DNA of 64,000 nucleotides from Dysgonomonas sp. 511 (GCF_010501105.1 NZ_QVMQ01000002.1:62001-126000), one strand, 5' to 3'; numbered from the stretch's first letter, positions 34,979-44,181 are shown. The notes: generated from the letters alone by a model not told the origin. Program-made: numbers and translations.

Positions 34979-36499
34979 TTACTGCAAGTGCTGCTCGCGA
35001 AGCAGGTCGTTTACAGTTTTCACCGGATTGAACGTGCTTATAGGCACTTCTACAAATATTGTATTCCAATCCGACATTGCGCCATTCCACAATCCCGGCA
35101 ACTCTAAAGCTTTCAGTTCTTTTCCATTTTTCGATTTTATGGATATGAAGCCGGCATTATAATCTACATAGTCTTTGAGGTTGAAATGGTAACCCCGGTA
35201 GTCTTTTACACTGCAAACGATATCGACAGGATTGAAGTGAGTCCCTTTCTGAAACATTTCTTTTTTCTCGGGGTTGCTCATATCTATCTGCGAACTTTCG
35301 AGTATCTGTGGAGATATTGTCCCGTCCGGATTCATCGTCAGGAAAGGGCCTCCTCCTGGCTCTCCGATATTGCGCACCATACCGCATACACGGCAAGGGC
35401 GGTCGAGTTTACGCTTAAGGTAAAGGACGAGCTCTGCATCTTCGAGCAGCTTTGTATTCGGGTTCTTTATGTTAAGTTCGTTTTGGAGGAAATAGAGTAT
35501 CTCGAGTAGTTCGTCGTGTGTATATTTACCGCAATCTATCAGGTTCAGATATTTGAATATCTTCTCCTGGGTGCTGATAAGCACTCCTGCCAATATTTTT
35601 TTATACTTGGTTTCAGTCTCTTTATATTTGTCGGGAACAACATTGTCTATATTCTTGATGAATATAATGTCTGCATCCAGGTCGTTCAGGTTTTCGATCA
35701 ATGCGCCATGTCCTCCGGGACGGAACACCATTTTGCCATCTTCGCGGAAAGGCTGGTTGGCGGCATCGGCTGCAACGGTGTCGGTGCTTGGTTTTTGTTC
35801 GCTGAAAGCAACATCGAGTTTTACGGAAAACCTATCTTCCATCTTCTCCTTGTTGTCGGCAACCAGTGTTTCGAACAGGGCTTTATGCTCAGGCGATACT
35901 GTAAAATGTATATTTACATCCCCTTTCTCATTCTTTGCATAGAACACGCCTTCTTTCAGATGTTCTTCGAGGGGAGTAAGCGAATACCCTGTATATTTAT
36001 GAAATTTCAGCAATCCTTTCGGGAGGCTTCCGTAATTAAGCCCATCTTTATCTAAAAGGTTCTTAACAACGGCTTTGCAGTTGCCCTCCGACAACAGCGA
36101 TGCTATTCCTTTCCCTTCGTTCTTTGTGCAGGCTTCATCGAGGTCTTCGTAAAAAGCAAATTTAGCTAAGCCTTCAAAAAACTTCTTTTCGAAATCCGAA
36201 GCCGGCTCTGTGTAGGGGGCTTCTAGAAATTCGAACAAGTCTTTAAACATCCTGCTGGCTGCACCCGAAGCGGGAACGAACTTTACTATCCGCCTGTCCG
36301 AATCTTTATATGCATCCCATTCACCTATATATTTCAGCTCATCTTCGGGGGTTATCTTCAATATACCCCTTTCGAGAGAAGCCGGCGCAAGAATATCCAA
36401 ATATGGAAAACCCTTCTCGAAACAATCTAATTGCTGTTGAAGTTCTTCCGGTGTAATTCCTTTTTTTTCAAGCAGAAGCAAATCCGACTCTGTAATCAT
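34979..36499 (-). CDS. DUF4301 family protein
   Basis: A 506-residue cytoplasmic protein matching the Bacteroidota DUF4301 family from end to end: N-terminus MITESDLLLLEKKGITPEELQQQL, then FVPASGAASRMFKDLFEF and KGLLKFHKYTGYSLTPLEEHL. Further blocks are VFRPGGHGALIENLND and CRVCGMVRNIGEPGGGPF. The Gly-rich GAASRM and GHGAL motifs recall sugar-nucleotidyltransferase folds, but no catalytic assignment is made. A minus-strand TAnnTTTG promoter lies at 36526-36533. Confidence 0.93.
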   Translation of the reverse strand: MITESDLLLLEKKGITPEELQQQLDCFEKGFPYLDILAPASLERGILKITPEDELKYIGEWDAYKDSDRRIVKFVPASGAASRMFKDLFEFLEAPYTEPASDFEKKFFEGLAKFAFYEDLDEACTKNEGKGIASLLSEGNCKAVVKNLLDKDGLNYGSLPKGLLKFHKYTGYSLTPLEEHLKEGVFYAKNEKGDVNIHFTVSPEHKALFETLVADNKEKMEDRFSVKLDVAFSEQKPSTDTVAADAANQPFREDGKMVFRPGGHGALIENLNDLDADIIFIKNIDNVVPDKYKETETKYKKILAGVLISTQEKIFKYLNLIDCGKYTHDELLEILYFLQNELNIKNPNTKLLEDAELVLYLKRKLDRPCRVCGMVRNIGEPGGGPFLTMNPDGTISPQILESSQIDMSNPEKKEMFQKGTHFNPVDIVCSVKDYRGYHFNLKDYVDYNAGFISIKSKNGKELKALELPGLWNGAMSDWNTIFVEVPISTFNPVKTVNDLLREQHLQ

Positions 36500-36525
36500 A
36501 GCTTACTATATTAAGTTATATTGTG

Positions 36526-36533
36526 CAAAACTA
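36526..36533 (-). promoter_or_regulatory. Promoter of the DUF4301 gene
   Basis: Minus-strand TAGTTTTG matches TAnnTTTG, 27 nt upstream of the start codon. Confidence 0.55.
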
Positions 36534-36551
36534 ACAAAAATCCAGCAGGTA

Positions 36552-37079
36552 TTATGTTAATTTGCAAAAAAAATCCCAGATAACGATACCTCCGGCAACC
36601 GAGACATTCAACGAATGCTTTGTTCCGAACTGAGGTATTTCGATACAGCAGTCGCACATATCCACTACGTCTTGCTGCACTCCTTTCACCTCGTTTCCCA
36701 GTATCACTGCATATTTCTTGCTTTTATCGGGAGCCAGTTTATCGAGCATAATGCTACCTTGTGCCTGCTCGAGTGCGCAAACGGTATAGCCGTTTTGCTT
36801 CAGCTGGCCTACAAGGCTTTTCGTATCTTCCACGTACGACCAACCTACGGAATCTTCTGCCCCCAGGGCAGTCTTATGTATTTCGGGGTTGGGCGGCGTA
36901 GCTGTGATGCCACACAAATATATATGCTCGACAAGGAAGGCATCTGACGACCGGAAAACCGAGCCTATATTATTCAGGCTTCTCACATTATCGAGAATTA
37001 TAGCCAAAGGGAGTTTTTCCTTCGCCTTAAATTCATCTACAGAAATCCGGTTCAGTTCCGTTATCTTTTTTACCTTCAT
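36552..37079 (-). CDS. TrmH-family (SpoU) RNA 2'-O-methyltransferase
   Basis: A 175-residue SPOUT methyltransferase acting on tRNA or rRNA 2'-hydroxyls with SAM. Motif 1 is DNVRSLNNIGSVFRSSDAF (with the catalytic Arg). Motif 2 is VILGNEVKGVQQDV, and motif 3 is IPQFGTKHSLNVSVAGGIVIWDF, forming the trefoil knot. No N-terminal substrate-binding extension, so it resembles short TrmH/TrmL-like forms; exact target is unknown. It starts 15 nt after folB on the same strand, in one transcript. Confidence 0.93.
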   Translation of the reverse strand: MKVKKITELNRISVDEFKAKEKLPLAIILDNVRSLNNIGSVFRSSDAFLVEHIYLCGITATPPNPEIHKTALGAEDSVGWSYVEDTKSLVGQLKQNGYTVCALEQAQGSIMLDKLAPDKSKKYAVILGNEVKGVQQDVVDMCDCCIEIPQFGTKHSLNVSVAGGIVIWDFFCKLT

Positions 37080-37094
37080 TTAGTTATAGTCTGT

Positions 37095-37448
37095 TTACTT
37101 AATCAATACAATGCTGGCATAATCCATCTGGGCACCCATGGGAGGGTTGCGCTTCGATAGTTTTATTTCCACCTTGCTAATCTCAACATACCTATTCTTT
37201 AGACTACAAATAATGCGATACGCTGCATGTTCCAAAAGTTTTGATGGTATTTCCATCTCTTTTTTCACTATTTCATACACTTCAGCGTAGCTAATAGTAT
37301 CGTCGAGATTATCCGTTTGGCACGACTTCGACAGGTCGACCGCCAATTTCAGGTTTACGATATATTCGTTTCCCACAAGCGTTTCCTGCGGCAAAACACC
37401 ATGACGGGCAAATATTTTGAGGTTCTCTAAAAGGATATAACTTTCCAT
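37095..37448 (-). CDS. folB: Dihydroneopterin aldolase
   Basis: Converts 7,8-dihydroneopterin to 6-hydroxymethyl-dihydropterin and glycolaldehyde in folate synthesis. 117 residues from the ATG at 37448 (MESYILLENLKIFARHGVLPQET, the expected N-terminal motif). LDDTISYAEVYEIVKKEM and VEIKLSKRNPPMGAQMDYASI complete the tunnel fold. The longer frame (37481) would start upstream of the promoter at 37479-37486 and is rejected. Leads a two-gene operon with the TrmH-family gene. Confidence 0.93.
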   Translation of the reverse strand: MESYILLENLKIFARHGVLPQETLVGNEYIVNLKLAVDLSKSCQTDNLDDTISYAEVYEIVKKEMEIPSKLLEHAAYRIICSLKNRYVEISKVEIKLSKRNPPMGAQMDYASIVLIK

Positions 37449-37478
37449 AATCAAATCGGTTTCTTTTTTTTGAAAGGA

Positions 37479-37486
37479 CAAAGATA
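37479..37486 (-). promoter_or_regulatory. Promoter of folB
   Basis: Minus-strand TATCTTTG matches TAnnTTTG, 31 nt upstream of the start codon at 37448. It decides against the longer frame. Confidence 0.65.
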
Positions 37487-37494
37487 AATATTTA

Positions 37495-37650
37495 GAGTCT
37501 GTTTAAATTTTATAGCAAATCTTTTTTATAGCTGTTTTTAGATGGATTTTTTGTGTTTTGCTCGCTGGTTTAGCGGGCTAAACCGAGAGTAAAATGTGGA
37601 AAATACGCTAAAAAGAGCATAAAAAAGTTGCTAAGAACTATACTAAAGAA
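37495..37650. mobile_element. Miniature inverted-repeat element, truncated copy
   Basis: 156 bp aligned over its whole length with 24513-24668, with about nine differences and no gap, including the palindrome GGTTTAGC-GG-GCTAAACC. The left end GAGTCTGTTTAAATTTTA is intact and preceded by TTA. The right-hand 38 bp, with the other terminal repeat, are missing. Confidence 0.75.
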
Positions 37651-37715
37651 TTTTCTATGCCCTATTGTCCTTTTACCCCCTTAGTAACTGTCAGGAACAA
37701 TGCCAAAATGAATAT

Positions 37716-37749
37716 TATAGAAAAGAGCGTATAATTTAACTACTGATTG
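37716..37749. repeat. Solo copy of the outer end of the 15 kb element
   Basis: 34 nt matching the reverse complement of 15046-15079 at 31 positions, including an exact 20-nt block (TATAATTTAACTACTGATTG). No GC-rich core is attached here. It may be a leftover end after deletion or an independent short repeat. Confidence 0.5.
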
Positions 37750-37821
37750 GCGTCAGATAATAAAAACCATAAAGATTGGTTATTTTAAATTTACAACTGT
37801 TTAATTTTTCCTTATTTTTCG

Positions 37822-37829
37822 CTAAGTTT
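37822..37829 (+). promoter_or_regulatory. Promoter of the bactofilin gene
   Basis: TAAGTTTG matches TAnnTTTG. It leaves a leader of about 95 nt before the ATG at 37929. Confidence 0.6.
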
Positions 37830-37928
37830 GCTCTCCGATAATAAAATAGGCTAGTTCATATTATCAATTCGTATCGAAAAAAGACAAATATTCAACTGAT
37901 ATAAAACATTACAAAAACAAAACAAACT

Positions 37929-38258
37929 ATGTCTACACTAACAAACTCTTACAGCACACTTGCATTAGGCACACAGGTAAAAGGTAATATAATTGCAGAA
38001 AACGATATCCGTATAGACGGCACAATAGAAGGCGAAATAAATTGCAAAGGAAAGTTGGTGATCGGAGCCAACGGACTTGTAACAGGAAATATCAATTGCT
38101 CGAACATCGAAATACTGGGAAACCAGAAAGGCAACATTTCGTGTTCGGGAAATGTTGTACTAAGAAGAGGAGCAAACATAAACGGAGAGATAAAAACCCG
38201 TACGATAGAAATAGAATCGGGTGCTAAATACAACGGCAGCTGTTCCATTCTCGATTAA
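37929..38258 (+). CDS. Bactofilin (polymer-forming cytoskeletal protein)
   Basis: A 109-residue bactofilin. These proteins self-assemble into nucleotide-independent filaments that support cell shape and wall enzymes. The beta-helix core shows the six-residue repeat with Gly turns: VKGNIIAENDIRIDGTIEGEI, LVIGANGLVTGNINCSNI, VVLRRGANINGEIKTRTIEI. Polar N- and C-termini are short. No membrane segment. Followed by aminopeptidase P after 51 nt on the same strand. Confidence 0.93.
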   Translation: MSTLTNSYSTLALGTQVKGNIIAENDIRIDGTIEGEINCKGKLVIGANGLVTGNINCSNIEILGNQKGNISCSGNVVLRRGANINGEIKTRTIEIESGAKYNGSCSILD

Positions 38259-38309
38259 TTAACAGACAATGCAGCATTGCCATTTCTCTTTAAAAAACAT
38301 AATAAAGAA

Positions 38310-40088
38310 ATGAGTAATATTATAAACAAAAGGATCAATCACTTCCGCAAGTTTCTGGAAGAAAAAGAATTACACGCATTCATAGTACCCAGTACCGACC
38401 CTCACCTGAGCGAATACCCGGCATCGCACTGGGCTGCAAGGCAATGGATAAGCGGGTTTACAGGTTCGGCCGGAACTGTAGTTATCACCCGCGAAAAAGC
38501 AGGGCTGTGGACAGACTCGCGTTACTTCCTGCAAGCAGCACAACAGCTGGAAGGCTCAGGAATAGAACTGTTCAAAGAAGGGCTGCCTGCAACACCATCC
38601 ATCGAAGAATGGCTTATATCCGAACTCGGGAAAGGTGAGAATGTAGGTATAGATGGCAATGTGTATGCTTCGAAAGACGCATTTAACCTTATACACAAGC
38701 TGAATGCGAAAAACCTGCATGTAATAACCGATTACGATCCTTTTGCTTCTATATGGCACGACAGGCCGGAAATCCCGAAGAACCCAATATTCGCACTACC
38801 GGAAAAATATACCGGCGAATCGGCCAAAAGCAAAATCGCGCGCATCTGCGATGCCGTAGAGGAGCAAGGCGCCGACTCCCTGCTGATAGCTTCGCTGGAT
38901 ACTATCGCATGGACATTCAACATACGCGGAAACGATGTAAAATGCAATCCGGTAGCCGTAGCATACGCATACATATCGAGGAAAGAAACGATATTATTTA
39001 TAAAACCCGAAAAGATAACCAAAGAGGTAGCAGACTACCTGAAAGCAGAAGGAGTAATAGTTGCCGAATATGAAAAAATATTCGATTATGCAGCAAAGAT
39101 ACAAGCTCCGACCTGCCTCGATGGCAGCAAGATTACTTTCAAGCTTTACAACACCATACCGACGGGGATACGGATAGTAGACATGCCCTCCCCTGCCGAC
39201 TTGATGAAAAGCATAAAGAACAGTGCCGAAATACAAGGATTCGACAATGCGATGGTACGCGATGGCGTTGCCCTCGTCAAATTCCTCATGTGGCTGGAGA
39301 ATGCTGTGCCACAAGGCAATATCACAGAAATTGACATCCCGGGCAAGCTTGTTGAGTACAGAAGCCAGCAGCAAAATTATGTGGGCGAAAGTTTCGATAC
39401 CATATCGGGATACGGGCCAAACGGGGCTATTGTACATTATAATGTATCGCCGGAAAGCGCATTGCCCGTAAAACCGGAAGGTTTTCTGTTGGTAGACTCG
39501 GGAGCGCAGTATTTCGACGGCACTACCGACATCACCCGCACCATAGCCGTAGGGCCATTGACCGAACAAATGAAAAAGGACTATACAATGGTGCTCAAAG
39601 GCCATATCGGCATAGCTACAGCCATCTATCCGCAGGGTACACGAGGTAGCCAATTGGATATCCTAGCCCGGAAAGCTCTATGGGACAACGGGTTGAATTA
39701 CCTGCATGGCACAGGTCACGGTATCGGCCATTTCCTCAATGTGCACGAAGGGCCGCAAAATATACGGATGAACGAAAACCCTACTACGCTTCAGATAGGT
39801 ATGGTAACATCCAACGAACCAGGGCTGTACAGGGCTAATAAATATGGCATACGCATAGAAAACCTTGTGCTTACCCAGCATGAAACAACCACTGAATTTG
39901 GAGAATTTTATTCATTCAAGACATTGACCCTATGCCCGATAGACAAAGCTCCGATAATAAAGGAAATGCTTACCGGAAATGAGATTTCATGGTTCAACAA
40001 CTACCACAAACTGGTTTACGACCGTTTGTCGCCGCTGTTGGACAATGAAGAAAAAGAATGGTTAAAAGAAAAGACAAATGAAATATAA
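38310..40088 (+). CDS. pepP: Aminopeptidase P family metallopeptidase (M24B)
   Basis: Removes N-terminal residues preceding proline. At 592 residues it is the long eukaryote-like form with two creatinase N-terminal domains and a C-terminal pita-bread catalytic domain plus tail. Dinuclear metal ligands are in LLVDSGAQYFDGTTDITRT (two Asp), GTGHGIGHFLNVHEGP (His), SNEPG (Glu) and RIENLV (Glu). The start at 38310 (MSNIINKRINHFRKFL) is preferred over 38277. Cytoplasmic. The next gene overlaps its stop by 11 nt. Confidence 0.95.
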   Translation: MSNIINKRINHFRKFLEEKELHAFIVPSTDPHLSEYPASHWAARQWISGFTGSAGTVVITREKAGLWTDSRYFLQAAQQLEGSGIELFKEGLPATPSIEEWLISELGKGENVGIDGNVYASKDAFNLIHKLNAKNLHVITDYDPFASIWHDRPEIPKNPIFALPEKYTGESAKSKIARICDAVEEQGADSLLIASLDTIAWTFNIRGNDVKCNPVAVAYAYISRKETILFIKPEKITKEVADYLKAEGVIVAEYEKIFDYAAKIQAPTCLDGSKITFKLYNTIPTGIRIVDMPSPADLMKSIKNSAEIQGFDNAMVRDGVALVKFLMWLENAVPQGNITEIDIPGKLVEYRSQQQNYVGESFDTISGYGPNGAIVHYNVSPESALPVKPEGFLLVDSGAQYFDGTTDITRTIAVGPLTEQMKKDYTMVLKGHIGIATAIYPQGTRGSQLDILARKALWDNGLNYLHGTGHGIGHFLNVHEGPQNIRMNENPTTLQIGMVTSNEPGLYRANKYGIRIENLVLTQHETTTEFGEFYSFKTLTLCPIDKAPIIKEMLTGNEISWFNNYHKLVYDRLSPLLDNEEKEWLKEKTNEI

Positions 40089-41484
40089 TATCCTGATAAT
40101 AATGAGCCTCCTATTCCTTGCGAAAATGGAGGCTCAAAACAAAACAGACGCATTCAGCCTGAAAGTAGAAATCCCTACACAAAAAAATAAAAAATTATAT
40201 CTGGGGCAATACTGGAAAGAAACAACCTATGCCATAGACTCTATACTACTGGACAAAAATGGCGCAGGACATTTTGCTTCGCCAACAAAACTGACTGAAG
40301 GACAATACTTTCTGTATATAAAACCCGATTTCAGGGCAGATATACTTATAGGAGAAGAGCAAAATGACATCGAACTACAGATCAAGGCAGGCAACCTTTT
40401 GCAAAACAAAGTAAAAGGCAGTAAAGACACCAAGATTCTTTGGGAATACCTGCATGGCATGGATGCCCTTAACCAGAAGATGGACACCCTGTACAAAGAA
40501 CAGAAGAACAGGAAGAATCTTACCGACATGGAGGTAGATAATCTGGAAAAACAAATAGAACAGGCAAAAGGGCAGTCGGCACAATTTACCGAAAACCTGA
40601 TAAAAGTCAATGCCGGCACGTGGGCCAGTGCTTTCATAAAAGGAATGCAGCCCGTCAAGTTGCTTCATCCGCAAGTAACTACGCTAGAGGAATATAAAGA
40701 GAACATACAATATGGCAAGAACCATTTCTTCGACAATATAGACTTAACCGACCCTCGTTTCTGGAATACTAATTATTTCAACAGCTATATAGATACCTAT
40801 ATGCAACATTGGGTAGAAGCGAATTTCGACTCCATCCCCGTAGCTGCCAGCAGGTTGGTATCGAAGACACAGGGCAATGATTTTTGCTACAAAGAAATGT
40901 TATCGAAACTAATGAACAAATCGCTTGCGAGCAAGGTAATGGGTGATGAAAACGTCTGGATGAAACTGTACGAAGATTACATAATCGGGAAAAAAGTAGA
41001 ATGGATCACTACCGAACAGATGACCGAATTGGGACGGATGTACGAGTATGGCAAACACAACCGCATAGGGATGGTTGCCCACAATCTCGGATTACAAACC
41101 ATCGGCGGCGACTCTATACACACAAACGATATTGACGCACAGTATATTATATTATACTTCTACGATCCGGGGTGCGGACACTGCCGCACCGAAATGCCTA
41201 TAATAAACGAAGAGATTTACAAAAAATATAAGGATAAAGGGCTAAAGATGGTGGCCATTAATATTAATATGGAACAAAAAAAATGGGCAGACTTCATCGA
41301 AGAAAAAGGCCTTGAGGATTGGATAAATTGCGCTGATGCCGGGCATAAATCCGAATACTGGATGTATTACGACACCAGCGGAGTGCCATCTACATATATA
41401 CTCGACAAAAACAAAAAGATAATAGCAAAAAAAGTTGATAAAGACAACATGCTGAAAATACTCGACCACTATACAAAAGAATGA
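40078..41484 (+). CDS. Exported thioredoxin-like protein with DUF5106-type region
   Basis: A 468-residue protein with signal peptide (MKYNILIIMSLLFLAKMEAQ). An N-terminal beta domain like DUF4369 is followed by a helical region (about 115-330). A C-terminal thioredoxin fold carries YFYDPGCGHCRTEMP (active CxxC at about 363-366) and the cis-Pro motif SGVPSTYIL. This is the usual layout of periplasmic TlpA/ResA-like reductases of Bacteroidota. Its start overlaps the pepP stop by 11 nt, and gamma carbonic anhydrase follows after 9 nt. Redox partner unknown. Confidence 0.88.
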   Translation: MKYNILIIMSLLFLAKMEAQNKTDAFSLKVEIPTQKNKKLYLGQYWKETTYAIDSILLDKNGAGHFASPTKLTEGQYFLYIKPDFRADILIGEEQNDIELQIKAGNLLQNKVKGSKDTKILWEYLHGMDALNQKMDTLYKEQKNRKNLTDMEVDNLEKQIEQAKGQSAQFTENLIKVNAGTWASAFIKGMQPVKLLHPQVTTLEEYKENIQYGKNHFFDNIDLTDPRFWNTNYFNSYIDTYMQHWVEANFDSIPVAASRLVSKTQGNDFCYKEMLSKLMNKSLASKVMGDENVWMKLYEDYIIGKKVEWITTEQMTELGRMYEYGKHNRIGMVAHNLGLQTIGGDSIHTNDIDAQYIILYFYDPGCGHCRTEMPIINEEIYKKYKDKGLKMVAININMEQKKWADFIEEKGLEDWINCADAGHKSEYWMYYDTSGVPSTYILDKNKKIIAKKVDKDNMLKILDHYTKE

Positions 41485-41493
41485 GAAACTGAA

Positions 41494-42015
41494 ATGGCAC
41501 TGATAAAAGAAGTTAGAGGTTTTACACCCCAAATAGGCGAAAACACATATATGGCAGAAAATGCCACCATAATAGGAGACGTGGTAATAGGGAAAGATTG
41601 CAGCATATGGTTCAATGCCGTATTGCGGGGCGATGTAAATTCCATCCGCATAGGCGACCGCGTAAACATACAGGATGGCAGCGTATTGCATACCCTATAT
41701 CAAAAATCGGTAGTGGAAATCGGCGACGATGTATCTGTAGGTCACAATGTGGTGATACACGGAGCAAAGATAGAAAACGGCGCATTGATAGGAATGGGCT
41801 CCGTTGTACTCGACCATGCCGTAATAGGCGAAGGCGCAATCGTTGCCGCAGGCTCGGTAGTGCTTAGTGGCACGCAGGTAGAACCTGGCAGCATCTATGC
41901 CGGTGTACCGGCTAAATTCGTTAAGAAGGTAGACCCGGATCAGGCAAAGGAAATAAACCAGAAAATAGCAAAAAACTACCTGATGTATTCCGGTTGGTTC
42001 AAAGAAGAAGAATAG
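41494..42015 (+). CDS. Gamma carbonic anhydrase-family protein
   Basis: A 173-residue left-handed beta-helix protein of the gamma-CA/YrdA type. Hexapeptide repeats are visible (ATIIGDVVIGKDCSIWFNAVLRGDV, VVLDHAVIGEGAIVAAGSVV). Zinc-ligand His are expected in GSVLHT, GHNVVIHG. The QDG motif in NIQDGSVLH matches the family. Trimeric, cytoplasmic; many members are not proven carbonic anhydrases. It is the third gene of the pepP cluster and is followed by a terminator. Confidence 0.93.
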   Translation: MALIKEVRGFTPQIGENTYMAENATIIGDVVIGKDCSIWFNAVLRGDVNSIRIGDRVNIQDGSVLHTLYQKSVVEIGDDVSVGHNVVIHGAKIENGALIGMGSVVLDHAVIGEGAIVAAGSVVLSGTQVEPGSIYAGVPAKFVKKVDPDQAKEINQKIAKNYLMYSGWFKEEE

Positions 42016-42037
42016 AATATCTACAGAAAAGCAAGCT

Positions 42038-42074
42038 AAAAGGTGTCCCAAAAGTAAGAAAGGACACCTTTTTT
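42038..42074 (+). terminator. Rho-independent terminator after the gamma-CA gene
   Basis: AAAAGGTGTCC (42038-42048) pairs with GGACACCTTTT (42062-42072), then more T. Confidence 0.88.
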
Positions 42075-42167
42075 GTGTTTATGGAGTGAAGCGTATAAAA
42101 ATCAGCAATTTACCTATCAGATATGAAAATATATCAATGTAAAACTAAATTCAAGGAGGATAAAATT

Positions 42168-42602
42168 ATGAGAAATCAACTTAGAAGATTTGACAGAAGC
42201 GGAAGTTTCTTCCCTACATTCTTTAATTATATAAACGACGATGTATTCAAGAATTTAGCAGAAGGAAGCCTTCCGGCAACAAATGTATCGGAAACAGAAA
42301 ATGCCTTTAATATCGAATTGTCTGTTCCGGGATTCAAGAAAGAAGAAATCAAGATAGAGGTGGAAAAAGATGTGCTTAAGATTTCGGCCGCGCATGAAGC
42401 CAATAGCGAAGAGAAAGACGAAAATGAAAGAGTGCTCCGTCGCGAGTTTAAAAAAACGTCATTTACCCGCAGTTTTTCTATTCCCGAAAATATTGACATA
42501 GAGAATATTTCTGCATCTCAAAACGATGGGATACTGCAAGTTACTTTACCAAAGCAAACTGTAGCAGCAGAAGATAAGGTGAAAAAGATTGAAATACAGT
42601 AA
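42168..42602 (+). CDS. Hsp20/alpha-crystallin family small heat shock protein
   Basis: A 144-residue ATP-independent holdase. The alpha-crystallin domain spans about residues 38-135 (AFNIELSVPGFKKEEIKIEVEKD, VLRREFKKTSFTRSFSIPENI, GILQVTLPKQ). The start at 42168 has a strong Shine-Dalgarno-like AAGGAGG 9-15 nt upstream, unusual for Bacteroidota. The longer frame from 42123 adds residues with no family match. Monocistronic with a following hairpin. No heat-shock operator identified. Confidence 0.93.
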   Translation: MRNQLRRFDRSGSFFPTFFNYINDDVFKNLAEGSLPATNVSETENAFNIELSVPGFKKEEIKIEVEKDVLKISAAHEANSEEKDENERVLRREFKKTSFTRSFSIPENIDIENISASQNDGILQVTLPKQTVAAEDKVKKIEIQ

Positions 42603-42631
42603 GATCAATCAGGTATTTAGGTTTAGTGAAG

Positions 42632-42668
42632 AAATGGGAGGTATCTCAACTGCGGACACCTCCCATTT
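42632..42668. terminator. Bidirectional terminator between hsp20 and pepD
   Basis: AAATGGGAGGT (42632-42642) pairs with ACCTCCCATTT (42658-42668), between convergent genes. Confidence 0.8.
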
Positions 42669-42684
42669 ACAATCTTAGATACAA

Positions 42685-44139
42685 CTATTTTATTCTTTCC
42701 AATGTTTTTAGCAGATATTCATAAAACCGCTCTGTGGCTTCTATTTCAACATACTCGTCAGGAGAGTGAGCATTGAGGATCGTAGGCCCGAAGGAAACGA
42801 TATCGAGCCCCGGAGTACTGGCCAGTATAATACCACATTCGAGGCCGGCATGCACCACCACTACATGGGCGTCTTCATTATAAAGCTCTTTGTACAACTC
42901 CGACATCATATTCAGTGTTTTCGACTGAGCATTTGGTTGCCATCCCGGATAGCCGTTTTCGATAGCCACTTTTGCCCCAGCCAATGCAAATACGCTTTCG
43001 AGGCTGCTGGCTATCTCATCTTTGCGGGTTTCCGACGAACTGCGGGCAAGCATTTTAGCTGCGATATGTCCCGGCTCTGATTTTACGGAAGCCAGGTTTG
43101 TCGAAGTCTCTACAATGCCTACAAAGTCGGTAAGCATGCTGATAACACCATTTTGGCAACCTACAACGGCATTGATCAGTCCATCCTGTATTTCCTCAGG
43201 GATTACAGTCTTTGGCGTTTCAGCTTTTTCGGCAGTAAACGACAGGTTGAACTCGACAGTCTTATACTCCTCTTTGTATATCTGTTCGTATTCTTTCACC
43301 AGTTCGAGGAAGTCTTTTTCATCTTCCTTCGGCAGCGTCACTACAGCAACAGCTTCGCGGGGAATGGCGTTTCTCAGCGAACCTCCATCTACAGAAGAAA
43401 GGCGCACTTCGTAGTTGCTTACCGCATCTTTCAGGAAGAAGAACATCAGCTTGTTTGCATTCGCCCTGCCCAGATGGATTTCCGTACCGGAGTGCCCGCC
43501 ACGCAGGCCTTTCAAGGTTACCTTGTATGCAATGTCGCCTTCGGGAGTTTCAGCATCTTTGAAGTTCCAGTCTGCATTTACATCTACCCCTCCAGCACAA
43601 CCTACGCAAAGCTCGCCGATCTCTTCGGTATCGAGGTTCAGCAGGATATCGCCTTTCAGGAATCCCGTTTCCAGACCATTGGCACCAACCATACCGACTT
43701 CTTCGTCTACTGTAAACAGGGCTTCGATTTTACCGTGTTTCAGGCTTTTGTCTTCGAGCACAGCCATCATTGCCGCAGCACCGATGCCGTTATCTGCTCC
43801 TAGCGTAGTCGATTTTGCCTTTACAATATTGCCATCAACCACTGTTTCTATCGGGTCTTTTGCAAAGTCATGCTTTACGTCGTTGTTCTTTTGAGGAACC
43901 ATATCCAGATGCGACTGCAATATCACTACCGGAGCGTTTTCCATACCTGCTGTAGCCGGCTTTGTTATAACGATATTCCCGGTTTTATCTTGCCTGACTT
44001 CCAGCCCCAACGATTTGCCGAAATCCATCACAAACTTCGTCACTTCTTGCATTTGCCCTGTCGGACGAGGAATTTGAGTCAGGCCGTAGAAGTGTTTCCA
44101 CAACTGCGCCGGCTTTAGATTAAGTATTTCTTTACTCAT
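42685..44139 (-). CDS. pepD: Aminoacyl-histidine dipeptidase (M20)
   Basis: Zinc dipeptidase cleaving Xaa-His and other dipeptides in the cytoplasm. 484 residues. Metal ligands are in ILQSHLDMVPQ (His/Asp), LGADNGIGAAA (bridging Asp), VDEEVGMVGANG (catalytic and ligand Glu), and the C-terminal GPTILNAHSPDEYVEI (His). A lid domain with GLRGGHSGTEIHLGRANA lies between. A TAnnTTTG promoter on the minus strand is at 44174-44181. Monocistronic. Confidence 0.96.
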   Translation of the reverse strand: MSKEILNLKPAQLWKHFYGLTQIPRPTGQMQEVTKFVMDFGKSLGLEVRQDKTGNIVITKPATAGMENAPVVILQSHLDMVPQKNNDVKHDFAKDPIETVVDGNIVKAKSTTLGADNGIGAAAMMAVLEDKSLKHGKIEALFTVDEEVGMVGANGLETGFLKGDILLNLDTEEIGELCVGCAGGVDVNADWNFKDAETPEGDIAYKVTLKGLRGGHSGTEIHLGRANANKLMFFFLKDAVSNYEVRLSSVDGGSLRNAIPREAVAVVTLPKEDEKDFLELVKEYEQIYKEEYKTVEFNLSFTAEKAETPKTVIPEEIQDGLINAVVGCQNGVISMLTDFVGIVETSTNLASVKSEPGHIAAKMLARSSSETRKDEIASSLESVFALAGAKVAIENGYPGWQPNAQSKTLNMMSELYKELYNEDAHVVVVHAGLECGIILASTPGLDIVSFGPTILNAHSPDEYVEIEATERFYEYLLKTLERIK

Positions 44140-44173
44140 AATTTGAATTTTAAATTATTGTATTTACTACTAA

Positions 44174-44181
44174 CAAAGATA
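44174..44181 (-). promoter_or_regulatory. Promoter of pepD
   Basis: Minus-strand TATCTTTG matches TAnnTTTG, 35 nt upstream of the start codon. Confidence 0.65.

Larger units (their letters stand above)
37449..37928. other. Intergenic region built from repeat fragments plus the bactofilin promoter
   Basis: 480 bases with no gene. In order it holds the folB promoter (37479-37486), a truncated miniature element (37495-37650), and a 34-nt match to the end of the 15 kb element (37716-37749). The bactofilin promoter at 37822-37829 and a 100-nt untranslated leader follow. Confidence 0.6.

Noticed and set aside
42768..43894. Several plus-strand ORFs up to 216 codons opposite pepD
   Set aside because: They overlap each other and are antisense to a full-length M20 peptidase with all metal ligands.
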